A stretch of 63,243 bases of DNA from Acetobacteraceae bacterium (lineage in GTDB: Bacteria; Pseudomonadota; Alphaproteobacteria; Acetobacterales; Acetobacteraceae), in NCBI GenBank assembly GCA_947373495.1, contig CANBXZ010000004.1, positions 1 through 63,243 on the forward strand, in the 5' to 3' direction. The notes beneath the pieces are model-generated. The model searched no databases. It had not been told where the DNA came from and saw only the letters and a program-made list of their open reading frames with translations. Of this stretch, positions 41,104 to 50,663 are shown one piece after another. The position numbers were made by a program, and so were the translations under genes. Position 1 is the first letter of the stretch, and every line of letters begins with the position of its first letter.

Positions 41104-43988
41104 GCGACACCCCCGGCCTGCTGCCGCTGAACGCGGATGCGCCGCGCACCCTGCACAACCTGGCCGGCATCTGGCGGGTGCAGGCCGGCTATGTGGATGT
41201 CTTCGCGGTGCAGTTGCTGGGCGGGCGGCCGGCTGGGCGGCGGCACTTCCTGCTGCGGCTGGCCCAGGGCATGCCGCTGCTGGGGCTGGACCAGCCGGTG
41301 GCGGAAGCCGGCTGGACCCTGCTGGCGGTGGGCGGCCTGGGCGCCGAGGCCGTGGCGGTGCCGGCCGGCAAGCCCAGCGCCGACGCGATCGAGGCCTGGA
41401 TTTCCTGTTGCGACGAGGTGTTCCGCGACCCCCGGCTGAACTGGGGCGACGTGCAATTGGCGTTGCCCGGCAGCATGGCGCTGAAGGCCGGCAACGCACT
41501 GGCCGCGCATGGCCAGCAGGTGCTGTGGGCCAGTGTGCAGGAAGGCGGGCTGCGCACCACCGCCGGCCAGCTGGTGGTGCCGGGCGGCGCGCCGGTGCCG
41601 GTCAGCGCCTCGGCGCCGCCGCATGTGGCGGTGGACAGCCGGCTGCGCCTGGTGGCGACCCAGGCCCTGCTCGGCACGCCGGAACTGGCGGCGGGGCTGG
41701 CCGAATGGCATGCCGCGCTGCTCGCCCGCGCCGCCGCGCTGGTGGCGGCACGGGTGGCGGCGCTGGCCGGCCAACTGGCGCGCAGCGCCGCGGCCACGCG
41801 GCGCACGCTTTCCGGCGGGCTGGCGCAACTGGGCGGCTTCGCCGGGGTGGAACCCGAATTGCGCGTGGGCGAGGACAACGACCTGCGCGCCATCGCCCGC
41901 GTCGCCCTGGCCATCGGCCAGGCGCCGCTGAACCTGACCCGGCCGCTTTCCGCCCTGCCGCCCGGCCCGCAGCGGCTGGACGCGCTGATCGACGAGGCCG
42001 GGCTGCGCGCCCGCCGGGTGTTGCTGCGCGAAGCCTGGTGGCGGCAGGACCATGGCCCGTTGCTGGTGCTGCGCCAGGCGGATGCCGCGGCGGTGGCGCT
42101 GCTGCCCACCGGCCGCGGCCGCTACCGGCTGTGGGACCCGCGCGGCAATACCTCCCGCCCGGTGGATGCCGCCGCGGCGGCGGAACTCTCCACCACCGCC
42201 TGGATGCTCTATCGCACCATGCCGGAGGTGACGCCGGCGCCACTGAAGCTGATGCGCTTCGCCCTGGCCGGCGGCGGGCCGCTGCCGGCGCAGTTGCTGG
42301 TCGCCTCGCTGATCGGCTCGGTGCTGGGCCTGGGCGTGCCGCTGGCCACCGGGGTGCTGGTGGAAAGCGTCATCCCGTCCTCGGCGGTGAACCAGATCGC
42401 GGTGCTGGCGATGGGGCTGGTGGCGGCGGCGCTGGGCGCGGCGGCGGTGAACGTGGTGCGGGCGCTGCTGCTGCTGCGGCTGGAAAGCCGGTTCGACCTG
42501 AACTCCCAGCCCGCCCTGTTCGACCGGCTGCTGCGGCTGCATGCCAGCTTCTTCAAACGCTTCACCGCCGGCGACCTGGCCGACCGCGCCATGGCGGTGC
42601 AGGAAATGCGCCGCATGCTCACCGGCACCACGCTGACCGCCCTGTTCGCCGGCCTGCTGTCCCTGGTCAACCTGGCGGTGATGCTGGGGTGCAGCCGGGA
42701 ATTGGCGCTGGCCGGGCTCGGCATCGCGGTGGTGCAGACCATGGTGGGCGCGGGGCTGGCGCTGGTACAGTTGCACCGCGAACGGCTGCTGGCCAACCGG
42801 CGCGGCCTGGCCGAGGGCTTCGTGCTGCAATGCATCTCCGGCGTGGCCAAGCTGAAGGTGGCGGCGGCGGCGGACCGCGCCTTCGCGCTCTGGGCCCGGC
42901 TGTTCGGCGCGCAGCGGGACGCCTTCCTGGCGGTGCGCCGGGCGGCGGTTATGCAGAGCGTGGTGCTGGCGGTGCTGCTGCCGGTGGGCATGGCCCTGCT
43001 GTTCGTCATCGGCGCCCGGCTGGCACTGCAATTGCCGCAGCCGACCACGCCGCTGGACCCGCTGGCGCCGCTGCCGGAACCGCTGGACCTGGGGCTCGGC
43101 GCCTGGGTGGCGTTCAGCGCCGCCTTCGGCCAGTTGACCGCCGGGCTCACCAGCCTGGTGCAGGCCGCCACCCAGATGCTGGGGCTGATGCCGCTGTACG
43201 AACGCGCCCGGCCGCTGCTGGAAGCCCGGCCGGAATCGGGCCCGGCGCGGGAGCCGCCGGGCGTGGTTTCCGGCGCCATCGAGTTCAGCGGCGTGACCTT
43301 CAGCTATGCCAAGGACGCACCGCCGGCGCTGAGCCAGCTTTCCTTCGGCATCCGCCCGGGCGAGTTCGTCGCCATCGTCGGGCCTTCCGGCTGCGGCAAA
43401 TCCACCGTGATGCGCCTGCTGCTGGGCTTCGAGGAACCACAGGAAGGCGAGATCCGCTACGACAGCCGCAGCCTGGCGACGCTGGACACGGTGGCGCTGC
43501 GCCGGCAGGTGGGCGTGGTGCTGCAGCATGGCCGGATCCAGCCGGGCAGCATCATCGAGAATATCGGCGGCGGCCGACCGATCAGCCTGGAGGAAGCCTG
43601 GCACGCAGTGCGGCTGGCGGGCCTGGAAGCCGATGTGAAGGCCATGCCGATGGGCATGCACACCATGCTGACCGATGGCGGGGCCTCGTTTTCCGGCGGC
43701 CAGCGCCAGCGGCTGATGATCGCCCGCGCCCTGGCCCGGCAGCCGCGCGTGCTGCTGCTGGACGAAGCCACCAGCGCGCTGGACAACCGTACCCAGTCGA
43801 TCGTCACCGAGGCGGTGGCGGCACTGGCCTTGACCCGGATCATCATCGCCCACCGACTTTCCACCATTGAAAAGGTCGACCGGGTCTTGGTGCTGGACCG
43901 GGGCCGCCTGGTGCAGGAAGGCAGCTTCGCGACATTGTCCACCACGCCGGGCCTGTTCCAGGACCTTGCCCGGCGCCAACTGGCCTGA
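41100..43988 (+). CDS. NHLM-type ABC transporter permease/ATPase (ABC2), no peptidase domain
   Basis: A 962-residue protein. About 380 residues at the N-terminus lack the C39 Cys/His motifs; residues after SRLRLVATQALLGTPELAAGLAEWHAALL are helical, as in ABC2 partners of NHLM systems. The membrane domain spans about 390-680. The ATPase domain is complete: Walker A GPSGCGKST (761-769), signature FSGGQRQR (from Phe864), Walker B LLLDEATSALD and IIAHRLSTIEK. It probably forms a heterodimer with ABC1. ATG 41100 overlaps the ABC1 stop; the frame remains open far upstream but has no coding character there. Confidence 0.91.
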   Translation: MSDTPGLLPLNADAPRTLHNLAGIWRVQAGYVDVFAVQLLGGRPAGRRHFLLRLAQGMPLLGLDQPVAEAGWTLLAVGGLGAEAVAVPAGKPSADAIEAWISCCDEVFRDPRLNWGDVQLALPGSMALKAGNALAAHGQQVLWASVQEGGLRTTAGQLVVPGGAPVPVSASAPPHVAVDSRLRLVATQALLGTPELAAGLAEWHAALLARAAALVAARVAALAGQLARSAAATRRTLSGGLAQLGGFAGVEPELRVGEDNDLRAIARVALAIGQAPLNLTRPLSALPPGPQRLDALIDEAGLRARRVLLREAWWRQDHGPLLVLRQADAAAVALLPTGRGRYRLWDPRGNTSRPVDAAAAAELSTTAWMLYRTMPEVTPAPLKLMRFALAGGGPLPAQLLVASLIGSVLGLGVPLATGVLVESVIPSSAVNQIAVLAMGLVAAALGAAAVNVVRALLLLRLESRFDLNSQPALFDRLLRLHASFFKRFTAGDLADRAMAVQEMRRMLTGTTLTALFAGLLSLVNLAVMLGCSRELALAGLGIAVVQTMVGAGLALVQLHRERLLANRRGLAEGFVLQCISGVAKLKVAAAADRAFALWARLFGAQRDAFLAVRRAAVMQSVVLAVLLPVGMALLFVIGARLALQLPQPTTPLDPLAPLPEPLDLGLGAWVAFSAAFGQLTAGLTSLVQAATQMLGLMPLYERARPLLEARPESGPAREPPGVVSGAIEFSGVTFSYAKDAPPALSQLSFGIRPGEFVAIVGPSGCGKSTVMRLLLGFEEPQEGEIRYDSRSLATLDTVALRRQVGVVLQHGRIQPGSIIENIGGGRPISLEEAWHAVRLAGLEADVKAMPMGMHTMLTDGGASFSGGQRQRLMIARALARQPRVLLLDEATSALDNRTQSIVTEAVAALALTRIIIAHRLSTIEKVDRVLVLDRGRLVQEGSFATLSTTPGLFQDLARRQLA

Positions 43989-44001
43989 TGAGGTAAGCGA
44001 C

Positions 44002-44547
44002 ATGCGCAAGGTGCTCTACATGCTTGGGCAACTGGACGACCTGGATGTTCAGTGGCTGTCCCGCGTGGGCAGCAAGCGCCGGGTGGCACCGGGGGAGGCC
44101 ATCATCCGCCAGGGGGAACGCAGCCCGTCGCTGTTCATCCTCATCGAGGGCAGCCTGGTGGTGGATGTGGCCGGCATCGGCCGGGTGGCCACGTTGCAGC
44201 AGGGTGAGATGCTGGGCGAGATGAGCTTCGTGGACAGCGCGCCGCCTTCCGCCACCGTGCTGGGCGCCGGCCCGGCCCTGGTGCTGGAGGTGCCGAAGGA
44301 CGCGCTGAACGAGAAGATCGCCGCCGATGCCGGCTTCGGCATGCGCTTCTACCGCGCCATCGCGCTGTTCCTGGCCGACCGCCTGCGCACCGCGCAGCAG
44401 CGCAAGGCCAATGGCGGCAAGGTGGTGCTGGAGGAGGACGGCAAGGCCCAGGCGGATGAGTTGGACGACATGCTGTTGGACACCGTTTCCCTGGCCGGGG
44501 ACCGCTTCGACCGGCTGTTGCGCACCTTGGCCGAAGCCCGCGGCTGA
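44002..44547 (+). CDS. Small cyclic-nucleotide-binding-fold protein linked to the exporter
   Basis: A 181-residue protein with a Crp-type beta-barrel at about 25-110 (RRVAPGEAIIRQGERSPSLFILIEGSLVVDV). The phosphate-binding cassette reads QGEMLGEMSFVDSAPPSATV: the cAMP-ribose glutamate (Glu73) is kept, but the arginine that holds the phosphate is replaced in APPSATV. It may therefore not bind cAMP. No DNA-binding domain follows, only a helical, charged C-terminus. It begins 13 bp after the ABC2 stop with GAGG upstream, so it belongs to the RiPP operon, perhaps as a scaffold or regulator of the transporter. Confidence 0.87.
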   Translation: MRKVLYMLGQLDDLDVQWLSRVGSKRRVAPGEAIIRQGERSPSLFILIEGSLVVDVAGIGRVATLQQGEMLGEMSFVDSAPPSATVLGAGPALVLEVPKDALNEKIAADAGFGMRFYRAIALFLADRLRTAQQRKANGGKVVLEEDGKAQADELDDMLLDTVSLAGDRFDRLLRTLAEARG

Positions 44548-44562
44548 GGGCACCAGGGCGGC

Positions 44563-44583
44563 ATTGCCCAGATAAAGGGCAAT
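44563..44583 (+). terminator. Hairpin at the end of the RiPP operon, probable terminator
   Basis: ATTGCCC-AGATAAA-GGGCAAT is a perfect 7-bp stem with a 7-base loop, 15 bp beyond the stop of the cyclic-nucleotide-fold gene. No U-run follows. It separates the RiPP operon from the transglutaminase cluster, which begins 180 bp later. Confidence 0.5.
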
Positions 44584-44762
44584 AGCCGCGCAAATGGGCC
44601 GCGGCCCTCGAACCGTTTCGCCCAGCCATGCATCCCCGGCGGGGCGCGGCTGGCGTTAACCGTGGACTTGTCCGGCTTGCTGCCCTATCCGCCGCCTCAG
44701 GCCGCGGGTGCGCTTCTTGCTAGCCTGCCAGCCTGTTCAGCCCAAACCGCATCCAGGCCACC

Positions 44763-47700
44763 ATGTCCCTGCACGTCGCCCTGCACCATCGCACCTCCTA
44801 CAAGTACGAGCGCGCTGTCTCGCTGGGGCCGCAGACCATTCGGTTGCGCCCGGCGCCGCACGCCCGCACGCCCATCATCAGCTACGCGCTGAAGATCGAG
44901 CCGCAGCCGCACTTCCTGAACTGGATGCAGGACCCGCAGGGCAATTTCCTTGCCCGCGTGGTGTTCCCGGAACGGGTGACCCATTTCGATGTCACGGTGG
45001 ACCTGGTGGCCGACATGGCCACCATCAACCCGTTCGACTTCTTCCTGGAACCGGAAGCCGAGACCTTCCCCTTCACCTACGACCCGGTGCTGGAGGAAGA
45101 ACTCGCCCCGTTCCGCAAATGCGCCCCGGTCGGGCCGCTGCTGAAGGGCTTCCTCGCCGGCATCCCGCGCGAGGCCAAGCGCACGATCGACCTGCTGATC
45201 GACCTGAACCGGCAGATTCAGGAACGCACGGAATACGTGGTGCGGCTGGAGCCCGGCGTGTGGACGCCGGAGGAAGTGCTGGGCAAGCAGAAGGGCAGTT
45301 GCCGCGACAGCGCCTGGCTGCTGGTGCAGGTGCTGCGCAACCTGGGCCTGGCGGCGCGCTTCGTCTCTGGCTACCTGATCCAGCTGGTGCCGGATGTGAA
45401 GCCGATCGAGGGCGCCGAGGGCCCCTCCGCCGACTTCACCGACCTGCACGCCTGGGCCGAGGTGTACCTGCCCGGCGCCGGTTGGGTGGGGCTGGACGCG
45501 ACCAGCGGCCTGCTGACCGGCGAGGGGCATATCCCGCTGGCAGCCAGCCCGGAGCCGGCCTCGGCCGCCGCCATCACCGGCATGGCCGAACCGGCCGAGA
45601 CCGAATTCGACTTCGCCATGACCGTGACCCGGGTGAAGGAAACCCCGCGCGTCACCAAGCCCTACACCGAACGGCAGTGGCAGGACATCCTGGCCACCGG
45701 CCACAAGGTGGACGTGGCGCTGAAGCGCGGCGACGTGCGGCTGACCATGGGCGGCGAGCCCACCTTCATCGCCGCCGACGACATGGACGCGGCGGAATGG
45801 AATACCGACGCGCTGGGCCCGACCAAGCGCGCCTATGCTGGCCGCCTGCTGCGCCGGCTGGTGCCGCACTGGTCGCCGGGCGCCGCGCTGCAATACGCCA
45901 TGGGCAAGCACTACCCCGGCGAGCAACTGCCGCGCTGGGCGCTGTATTCCCATTGGCGGACGGATGGCGAGGCGGTGTGGCGCAACCCCGCCCTGCTGGC
46001 TTCCGACGACGACAAGGACACCGCCACCGCCACCGAGGCCGCCCGCTTCGCCGCCCTGCTGGCCGAGCGGTTGCAGTTGGACCCCGGCCTGGTGAACCCG
46101 GCCTATGAGGACATCCACTACTACCTGTGGAAGGAACACCGGCTGCCGGCCAATGTGGTGGTCGAGGACGCCCGGCTGCGCGACCCGCTGGAGCGGGAAC
46201 GCATGGCCAAGGTCTTCGCCCAGGGGCTGGCCAGCCCGGTGGGCAGCGTGTTGCCGCTGCAACGCGTGATGCAGGACGGCGTGCGCCGCTGGCGCTCGGG
46301 CAAATGGTTCTTCCGCGGCAACCATATGTTCCTGATCCCCGGCGACAGCCCGGTGGGCCTGCGCCTGCCGCTGGAAAGCCTGCCCTGGGCGGACCCGGCC
46401 AGCATCCAGGCCGAATACGAGCGCGACCCGTTCGAGAGCCTGCCGCCGCTGCCGCCGCGCCAGGCCTTCCGCCGCGCGCCTTCGCCGAGCGAGGGCGAGA
46501 ACCCCTATGCCCGCACCCATGCGCTGCGTGGCCCGCAGGGCCAGGGCGGCGCCGGCATGGGCGAGGGGCTGGACGCCTTCCGCCCGCGCGCACAGGACCT
46601 GCCGGTGGTGGGCCGGGGCGAGCCCGGGCTGGTGCGCACCGCGCTGGCGGTGGAGGCGCGTGGCGGCCTGCTGCACATCTTCTTCCCGCCATTGATGCAG
46701 GCCGAGGACTGGCTGGACCTGACCGCCGCGGTGGAGGACACCGCCGAGGAGATGGGCCGCAAGGTGATCCTTGAAGGCTACCTGCCGCCGCGCGACCCGC
46801 GGCTGACGCATTTCTCGGTTACGCCCGACCCGGGCGTCATCGAGGTGAACATCCACCCCTCGGCCAGCTGGGCCGAGCATGTGGAGCGCACCGAAACGCT
46901 GTACGAGGAAGCCCGCCAGGTTGGCCTGGCAGCCGAGAAGTTCATGCTGGATGGCCGGCATGTCGGCACCGGCGGCGGCAACCATATCGTCATGGGCGCG
47001 GCCCAGGCCAGCGACAGCCCCTTCCTGCGCCGGCCGGACCTGCTGAAGAGCCTGCTTGGCTTCTGGCACAACCACCCGAGCATGTCCTACCTGTTCAGCG
47101 GGCTGTTCATCGGGCCTTCCAGCCAGCACCCGCGCATCGACGAGGCGCGGATGGACAGCGTGGCGGAGCTGGAGTTCGCCTTCACCCAGATCCGGCGCGA
47201 CCAGCCCAGCCCGCCCTGGCTGGTGGACCGGGTGTTCCGCAACATCCTGGCGGATGTCACCGGCAACACCCACCGCACCGAGTTCTGCATCGACAAGATG
47301 TACTCGCCGGACAGCTCCAGCGGCCGGCTCGGGCTGGTGGAATACCGCGCGGCGGAAATGCCGCCGCATGCCCGCATGTCGGCAGCGCAGACGCTGCTGA
47401 TGCGCGCCGCCGTCGCCGCCTTCTGGCAGCGCCCGTATGAGCGCAAGCTGGTGCGCTGGGGCACCCGCATCCACGACGACTTCCTGATGCCGCACTACAA
47501 CAACCAGGACTTCCAGGACGTGCTGGCCGAACTGGGCGACCACGGCTTCGCCCTGGACCCGGCCTGGTTCGTGCCGCACCAGGAATTCCGCTTCCCGAAG
47601 ATCGGCGAGGTGACGGTGCGCGGCACCGGGCTGGAGTTGCGCCACGCGCTGGAACCCTGGCACGTGCTGGGCGAGGAAGCCGCCGCCGGCGGCACTGCCC

Positions 47701-48140
47701 GCTATGTCGACAGTTCCTGCGAACGGGTCCAGGCCAAGGTCTCCGGCTGGGTGGAGGAGCGCTACATCCTGGCCTGCAACGGCCAGGCCGTGCCGCTGAC
47801 CCGCACCGAGCGCGAGGGCGAGTTCGTCGGCGGCGTGCGCTTCAAGGCCTGGGCCCCGCCCTCTGCCCTGCACCCCACCGTGCCGGCGCAAACCCCGCTG
47901 ACCTTCGACGTGTATGACCGCTGGACCGGGCGCAGCCTGGGCGGGCTGACCCATCATGTGGCCCACCCCGGCGGGCGCAACTACGAAACCCTGCCGGTGA
48001 ACGCCAACGAAGCCGAGGCGCGGCGCCGGATTCGCTTCTTCCCGTTCGGCCATACCCCGGGCCCGATGGAAGCGCCGGAGCCGGTTGTATCGCTGGAAAT
48101 GCCACGCACCCTTGACCTGCGCCGGGGTGCGGTGGTCTAG
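44763..48140 (+). CDS. Transglutaminase-like protein with DUF2126 domain
   Basis: A 1,125-residue protein of the usual length. The N-terminal transglutaminase domain (about 1-300) has the triad Cys180 (GSCRDSAWLLVQVLRNLG), His229 (TDLHAWAEVYL) and Asp245 (GLDATSGLL). The remaining 800 residues are DUF2126, including the conserved RLTMGGEPTFIAADDMDAAEWNTDALG and MSYLFSGLFIGPSSQHPRIDEARMDS blocks. The family is widespread, always with circularly permuted ATP-grasp and alpha-E partners; it has been predicted to act on peptide bonds, but no reaction is established. First gene of a set of four or five. Confidence 0.93.
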   Translation: MSLHVALHHRTSYKYERAVSLGPQTIRLRPAPHARTPIISYALKIEPQPHFLNWMQDPQGNFLARVVFPERVTHFDVTVDLVADMATINPFDFFLEPEAETFPFTYDPVLEEELAPFRKCAPVGPLLKGFLAGIPREAKRTIDLLIDLNRQIQERTEYVVRLEPGVWTPEEVLGKQKGSCRDSAWLLVQVLRNLGLAARFVSGYLIQLVPDVKPIEGAEGPSADFTDLHAWAEVYLPGAGWVGLDATSGLLTGEGHIPLAASPEPASAAAITGMAEPAETEFDFAMTVTRVKETPRVTKPYTERQWQDILATGHKVDVALKRGDVRLTMGGEPTFIAADDMDAAEWNTDALGPTKRAYAGRLLRRLVPHWSPGAALQYAMGKHYPGEQLPRWALYSHWRTDGEAVWRNPALLASDDDKDTATATEAARFAALLAERLQLDPGLVNPAYEDIHYYLWKEHRLPANVVVEDARLRDPLERERMAKVFAQGLASPVGSVLPLQRVMQDGVRRWRSGKWFFRGNHMFLIPGDSPVGLRLPLESLPWADPASIQAEYERDPFESLPPLPPRQAFRRAPSPSEGENPYARTHALRGPQGQGGAGMGEGLDAFRPRAQDLPVVGRGEPGLVRTALAVEARGGLLHIFFPPLMQAEDWLDLTAAVEDTAEEMGRKVILEGYLPPRDPRLTHFSVTPDPGVIEVNIHPSASWAEHVERTETLYEEARQVGLAAEKFMLDGRHVGTGGGNHIVMGAAQASDSPFLRRPDLLKSLLGFWHNHPSMSYLFSGLFIGPSSQHPRIDEARMDSVAELEFAFTQIRRDQPSPPWLVDRVFRNILADVTGNTHRTEFCIDKMYSPDSSSGRLGLVEYRAAEMPPHARMSAAQTLLMRAAVAAFWQRPYERKLVRWGTRIHDDFLMPHYNNQDFQDVLAELGDHGFALDPAWFVPHQEFRFPKIGEVTVRGTGLELRHALEPWHVLGEEAAAGGTARYVDSSCERVQAKVSGWVEERYILACNGQAVPLTRTEREGEFVGGVRFKAWAPPSALHPTVPAQTPLTFDVYDRWTGRSLGGLTHHVAHPGGRNYETLPVNANEAEARRRIRFFPFGHTPGPMEAPEPVVSLEMPRTLDLRRGAVV

Positions 48141-48152
48141 CATCCCGGTTCA

Positions 48153-50663
48153 ATGAACGAACCCCGGGATGAAATGGTGGATGGCAGCGGCGGGCTGCGT
48201 CCACCCTGGCGCCTGCTGCACGCGACGCTGACCGGACTGGGTCGTGACGTGCTGGCGGAGCGTGGCCAGCAGTTGGACCGCATCTTCCAGGATGAGGGGC
48301 TGACCAGCCTGCTGCCTGGCGCCGCGCCGGTGGGCTGGCGCTGCGACCCGATTCCGCTGCCGCTGGGCGCCGCCGAATTCGCCACCCTGGCCGCGGGGCT
48401 GGCGCAGCGTGCCCGGCTGCTGGCCGCGGTGCTGGCCGATGTCTACGGCCCGCAGACCTTGCTGGCCGAGGGCCTGCTGCCGCCGGCGCTGGTCTATGCC
48501 AACCCGGCCTTCCTGCGGCCCTGTCAGGTCACCGACGGCACCAGCCCCGGCCCCCGGCTGCAACTCTATTCCGCCGAGCTGATGCGCGACGCGGACGGCC
48601 AGTGGCAGGTGCTGGCGGACCGCACCGCGGATGCCGCCGGCGTGGCCTATGCGCTGGAAAACCGCCGCGCCCTGGCCCGCGTGGTGCCGGAGCTGTTCCG
48701 CTCCACCCAATTGCGCCGGCTGAAGCCGTTCTTCGAGACCTGGCAGGACGCCATGCAGCGCCTGGCGCCGCAGCCCGGCGGCAATCCCGGCCTGGCGCTG
48801 TTGACCGCCGGCCCCAGCGACAAGCTGTGGTTCGAACATGTGGTGCTGGCGCGCGAGCTGAGTTGCAGCCTGGTGGAAGGCGGCGACCTGACGGTGCGCG
48901 ACGGCCTGCTGTTCCTGAAGACCCTGCGCGGGCTGCAACGGGTGGATGTGCTGCTGCGCCGGCAGGACGGCCGCACGCTGGACCCGCTGGAGTTGGAATC
49001 AGGCGCCGCCGATGGCATCCCCGGCCTGCTGGACGCGATGCGCGAAGGCAATGTGCGGGTGGTGAACGACCCCGGCGCCGGCTTTGCCGAAGCGCCCGCC
49101 CTGGCGCCCTTCCTGCCCGCCCTGGCCCGCCGCCTGCTGGGGGAGGAACTGTTGCTGCCCAGCCTGCCGGCGCTGTGGCTGGGCCAGGCCGCGGCGGCCG
49201 AAACGGTGCTGGCGGACCTGCCGGCCTGGCGCATCCGTTCCGCCTTCGACGGCACCGAGAACCCGGTGGCCGCCAGCCAGCTGGACCTGGCGGCGCGGGC
49301 CGAACTGGCCGGCCGCATCGCCAGCAGTGGCGAGGAATACGTCGCCCTGCCGCCGATCCGGCCTTCCGTGGCGCCGTGCGTCGGCCCCGAGGGCATGGTG
49401 CCGCGCCCGGTGGTGGTGCGGCTGTTCCTGGTGTTCGATGGCAGCCAGTGGCAGGCCATGCCCGGCGGCCTCGCCCGGGTGCTGTCGGAACAGGACCTGG
49501 TGGTGGGCCGGCTGCCGCTGCATGCGCTCTCCAAGGATGTCTGGGTGGCGGCGGAGGAGGAGACCGAACTCCTCGGCCCGGCCAATCTGGGGGTCTCGGC
49601 ACTGCCGATCCGCCGCACCACCGGCGACCTGCCCAGCCGGGTGGGGGACAACTTCTTCTGGCTCGGCCGCTACCTGGAACGGCTGGAAGGCGCGGCGCGG
49701 CTGCTGCGGCTGGCCATCGCCTGGGTCGAACGGCCAACGCCGACGCCGCGCGAAGTGGCGGAACTGCACAGCCTGACCGAATGCCTCATCGCCGCCCGGC
49801 TGGTGAAGGCGGAAGCGGTGCGGGGCCTGGGCGTGGCCGCGCTGGGCGCCGAGTTGCGCCAGGTGGCCGGCCCTGAAGGTCCGCTGGCCGGCCTGCTGAG
49901 CGAGGTTCACCGCCTGGCCGAACTGCTGCGGGACCGCCTGACCGGGGAGGTCTATGGCACGCTGCACCATTCGCTGCGCACGCTCACCGCTTCCCTGCAT
50001 CGGGTGCGGGAAGGCCGGTCCGGCGCCAAGGGGCTGGACACGCTGTCCCAGGCGATGACCGGGGTGCTGCAATTCTCCGCCACCGTCGCCGGGCTGGCGG
50101 CGGAAAACATGGTGCGCGGTGGTGGCCGGCTGTTCCTCGACCTGGGCCGCCGGGTGGAACGCGCCCGCGCCATCGCCAATGAACTGGCCTGCGTGCTGGA
50201 CCAGCCCGGCGCGCTCGGCCGGCCGAGCCGGCTGGAGCCGGGGCTGCGGCTGGCGCTGGAGTTGCGCGACAGCGTCATCACCTATCGCACCCGCTATTTG
50301 TCGGTGCTGCAGGCCGGCCCGGTGCTGGACCTGGTGATGGCGGATGAATCCAACCCGCGCGGCCTGGCCTTCCAGTTGGCCGCCACCCGCGACCTGCTGG
50401 CCGAACTGGGCGGCCGCGCCGACAGCCCGCTGGCCAGTGCCGCGGCGCAGATGCTGGACGAGGTGCAGGCCATGACCCGCGACGTGCTGGCCGCGCCGCA
50501 GCAGGCCGGCGCCGCGGTGAAGCTGGCGCCCCGGCTGAAGGCCCTGGCGGAGACCGTGGCGCAATTGTCCAACCGCATCACCCGGCGCTACTTCGCCCTG
50601 CTGCCGGCGGTGCGCAGCCTGGGCGTGGAGGCCGAGGGCCGCCCGCTGCGGGGAATGGCCTGA
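48153..50663 (+). CDS. Circularly permuted ATP-grasp protein fused to an alpha-E domain
   Basis: An 836-residue fusion. The first half (about 1-480) is the DUF404/DUF407 circularly permuted ATP-grasp, with GLALLTAGPSDKLWFEHVVLARELSCSLVEGGDL and VNDPGAGFAEAPAL...LLPSLPALWLG. The second half (from about RVGDNFFWLGRYLERLEGAARLLRL, residue 500) is the helical alpha-E domain (DUF403). The two are separate genes in many genomes; here they are one. It presumably couples ATP-dependent amide formation to the neighbouring transglutaminases. It begins 12 bp after the DUF2126 gene and its stop overlaps the next gene by one base. Confidence 0.92.
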   Translation: MNEPRDEMVDGSGGLRPPWRLLHATLTGLGRDVLAERGQQLDRIFQDEGLTSLLPGAAPVGWRCDPIPLPLGAAEFATLAAGLAQRARLLAAVLADVYGPQTLLAEGLLPPALVYANPAFLRPCQVTDGTSPGPRLQLYSAELMRDADGQWQVLADRTADAAGVAYALENRRALARVVPELFRSTQLRRLKPFFETWQDAMQRLAPQPGGNPGLALLTAGPSDKLWFEHVVLARELSCSLVEGGDLTVRDGLLFLKTLRGLQRVDVLLRRQDGRTLDPLELESGAADGIPGLLDAMREGNVRVVNDPGAGFAEAPALAPFLPALARRLLGEELLLPSLPALWLGQAAAAETVLADLPAWRIRSAFDGTENPVAASQLDLAARAELAGRIASSGEEYVALPPIRPSVAPCVGPEGMVPRPVVVRLFLVFDGSQWQAMPGGLARVLSEQDLVVGRLPLHALSKDVWVAAEEETELLGPANLGVSALPIRRTTGDLPSRVGDNFFWLGRYLERLEGAARLLRLAIAWVERPTPTPREVAELHSLTECLIAARLVKAEAVRGLGVAALGAELRQVAGPEGPLAGLLSEVHRLAELLRDRLTGEVYGTLHHSLRTLTASLHRVREGRSGAKGLDTLSQAMTGVLQFSATVAGLAAENMVRGGGRLFLDLGRRVERARAIANELACVLDQPGALGRPSRLEPGLRLALELRDSVITYRTRYLSVLQAGPVLDLVMADESNPRGLAFQLAATRDLLAELGGRADSPLASAAAQMLDEVQAMTRDVLAAPQQAGAAVKLAPRLKALAETVAQLSNRITRRYFALLPAVRSLGVEAEGRPLRGMA

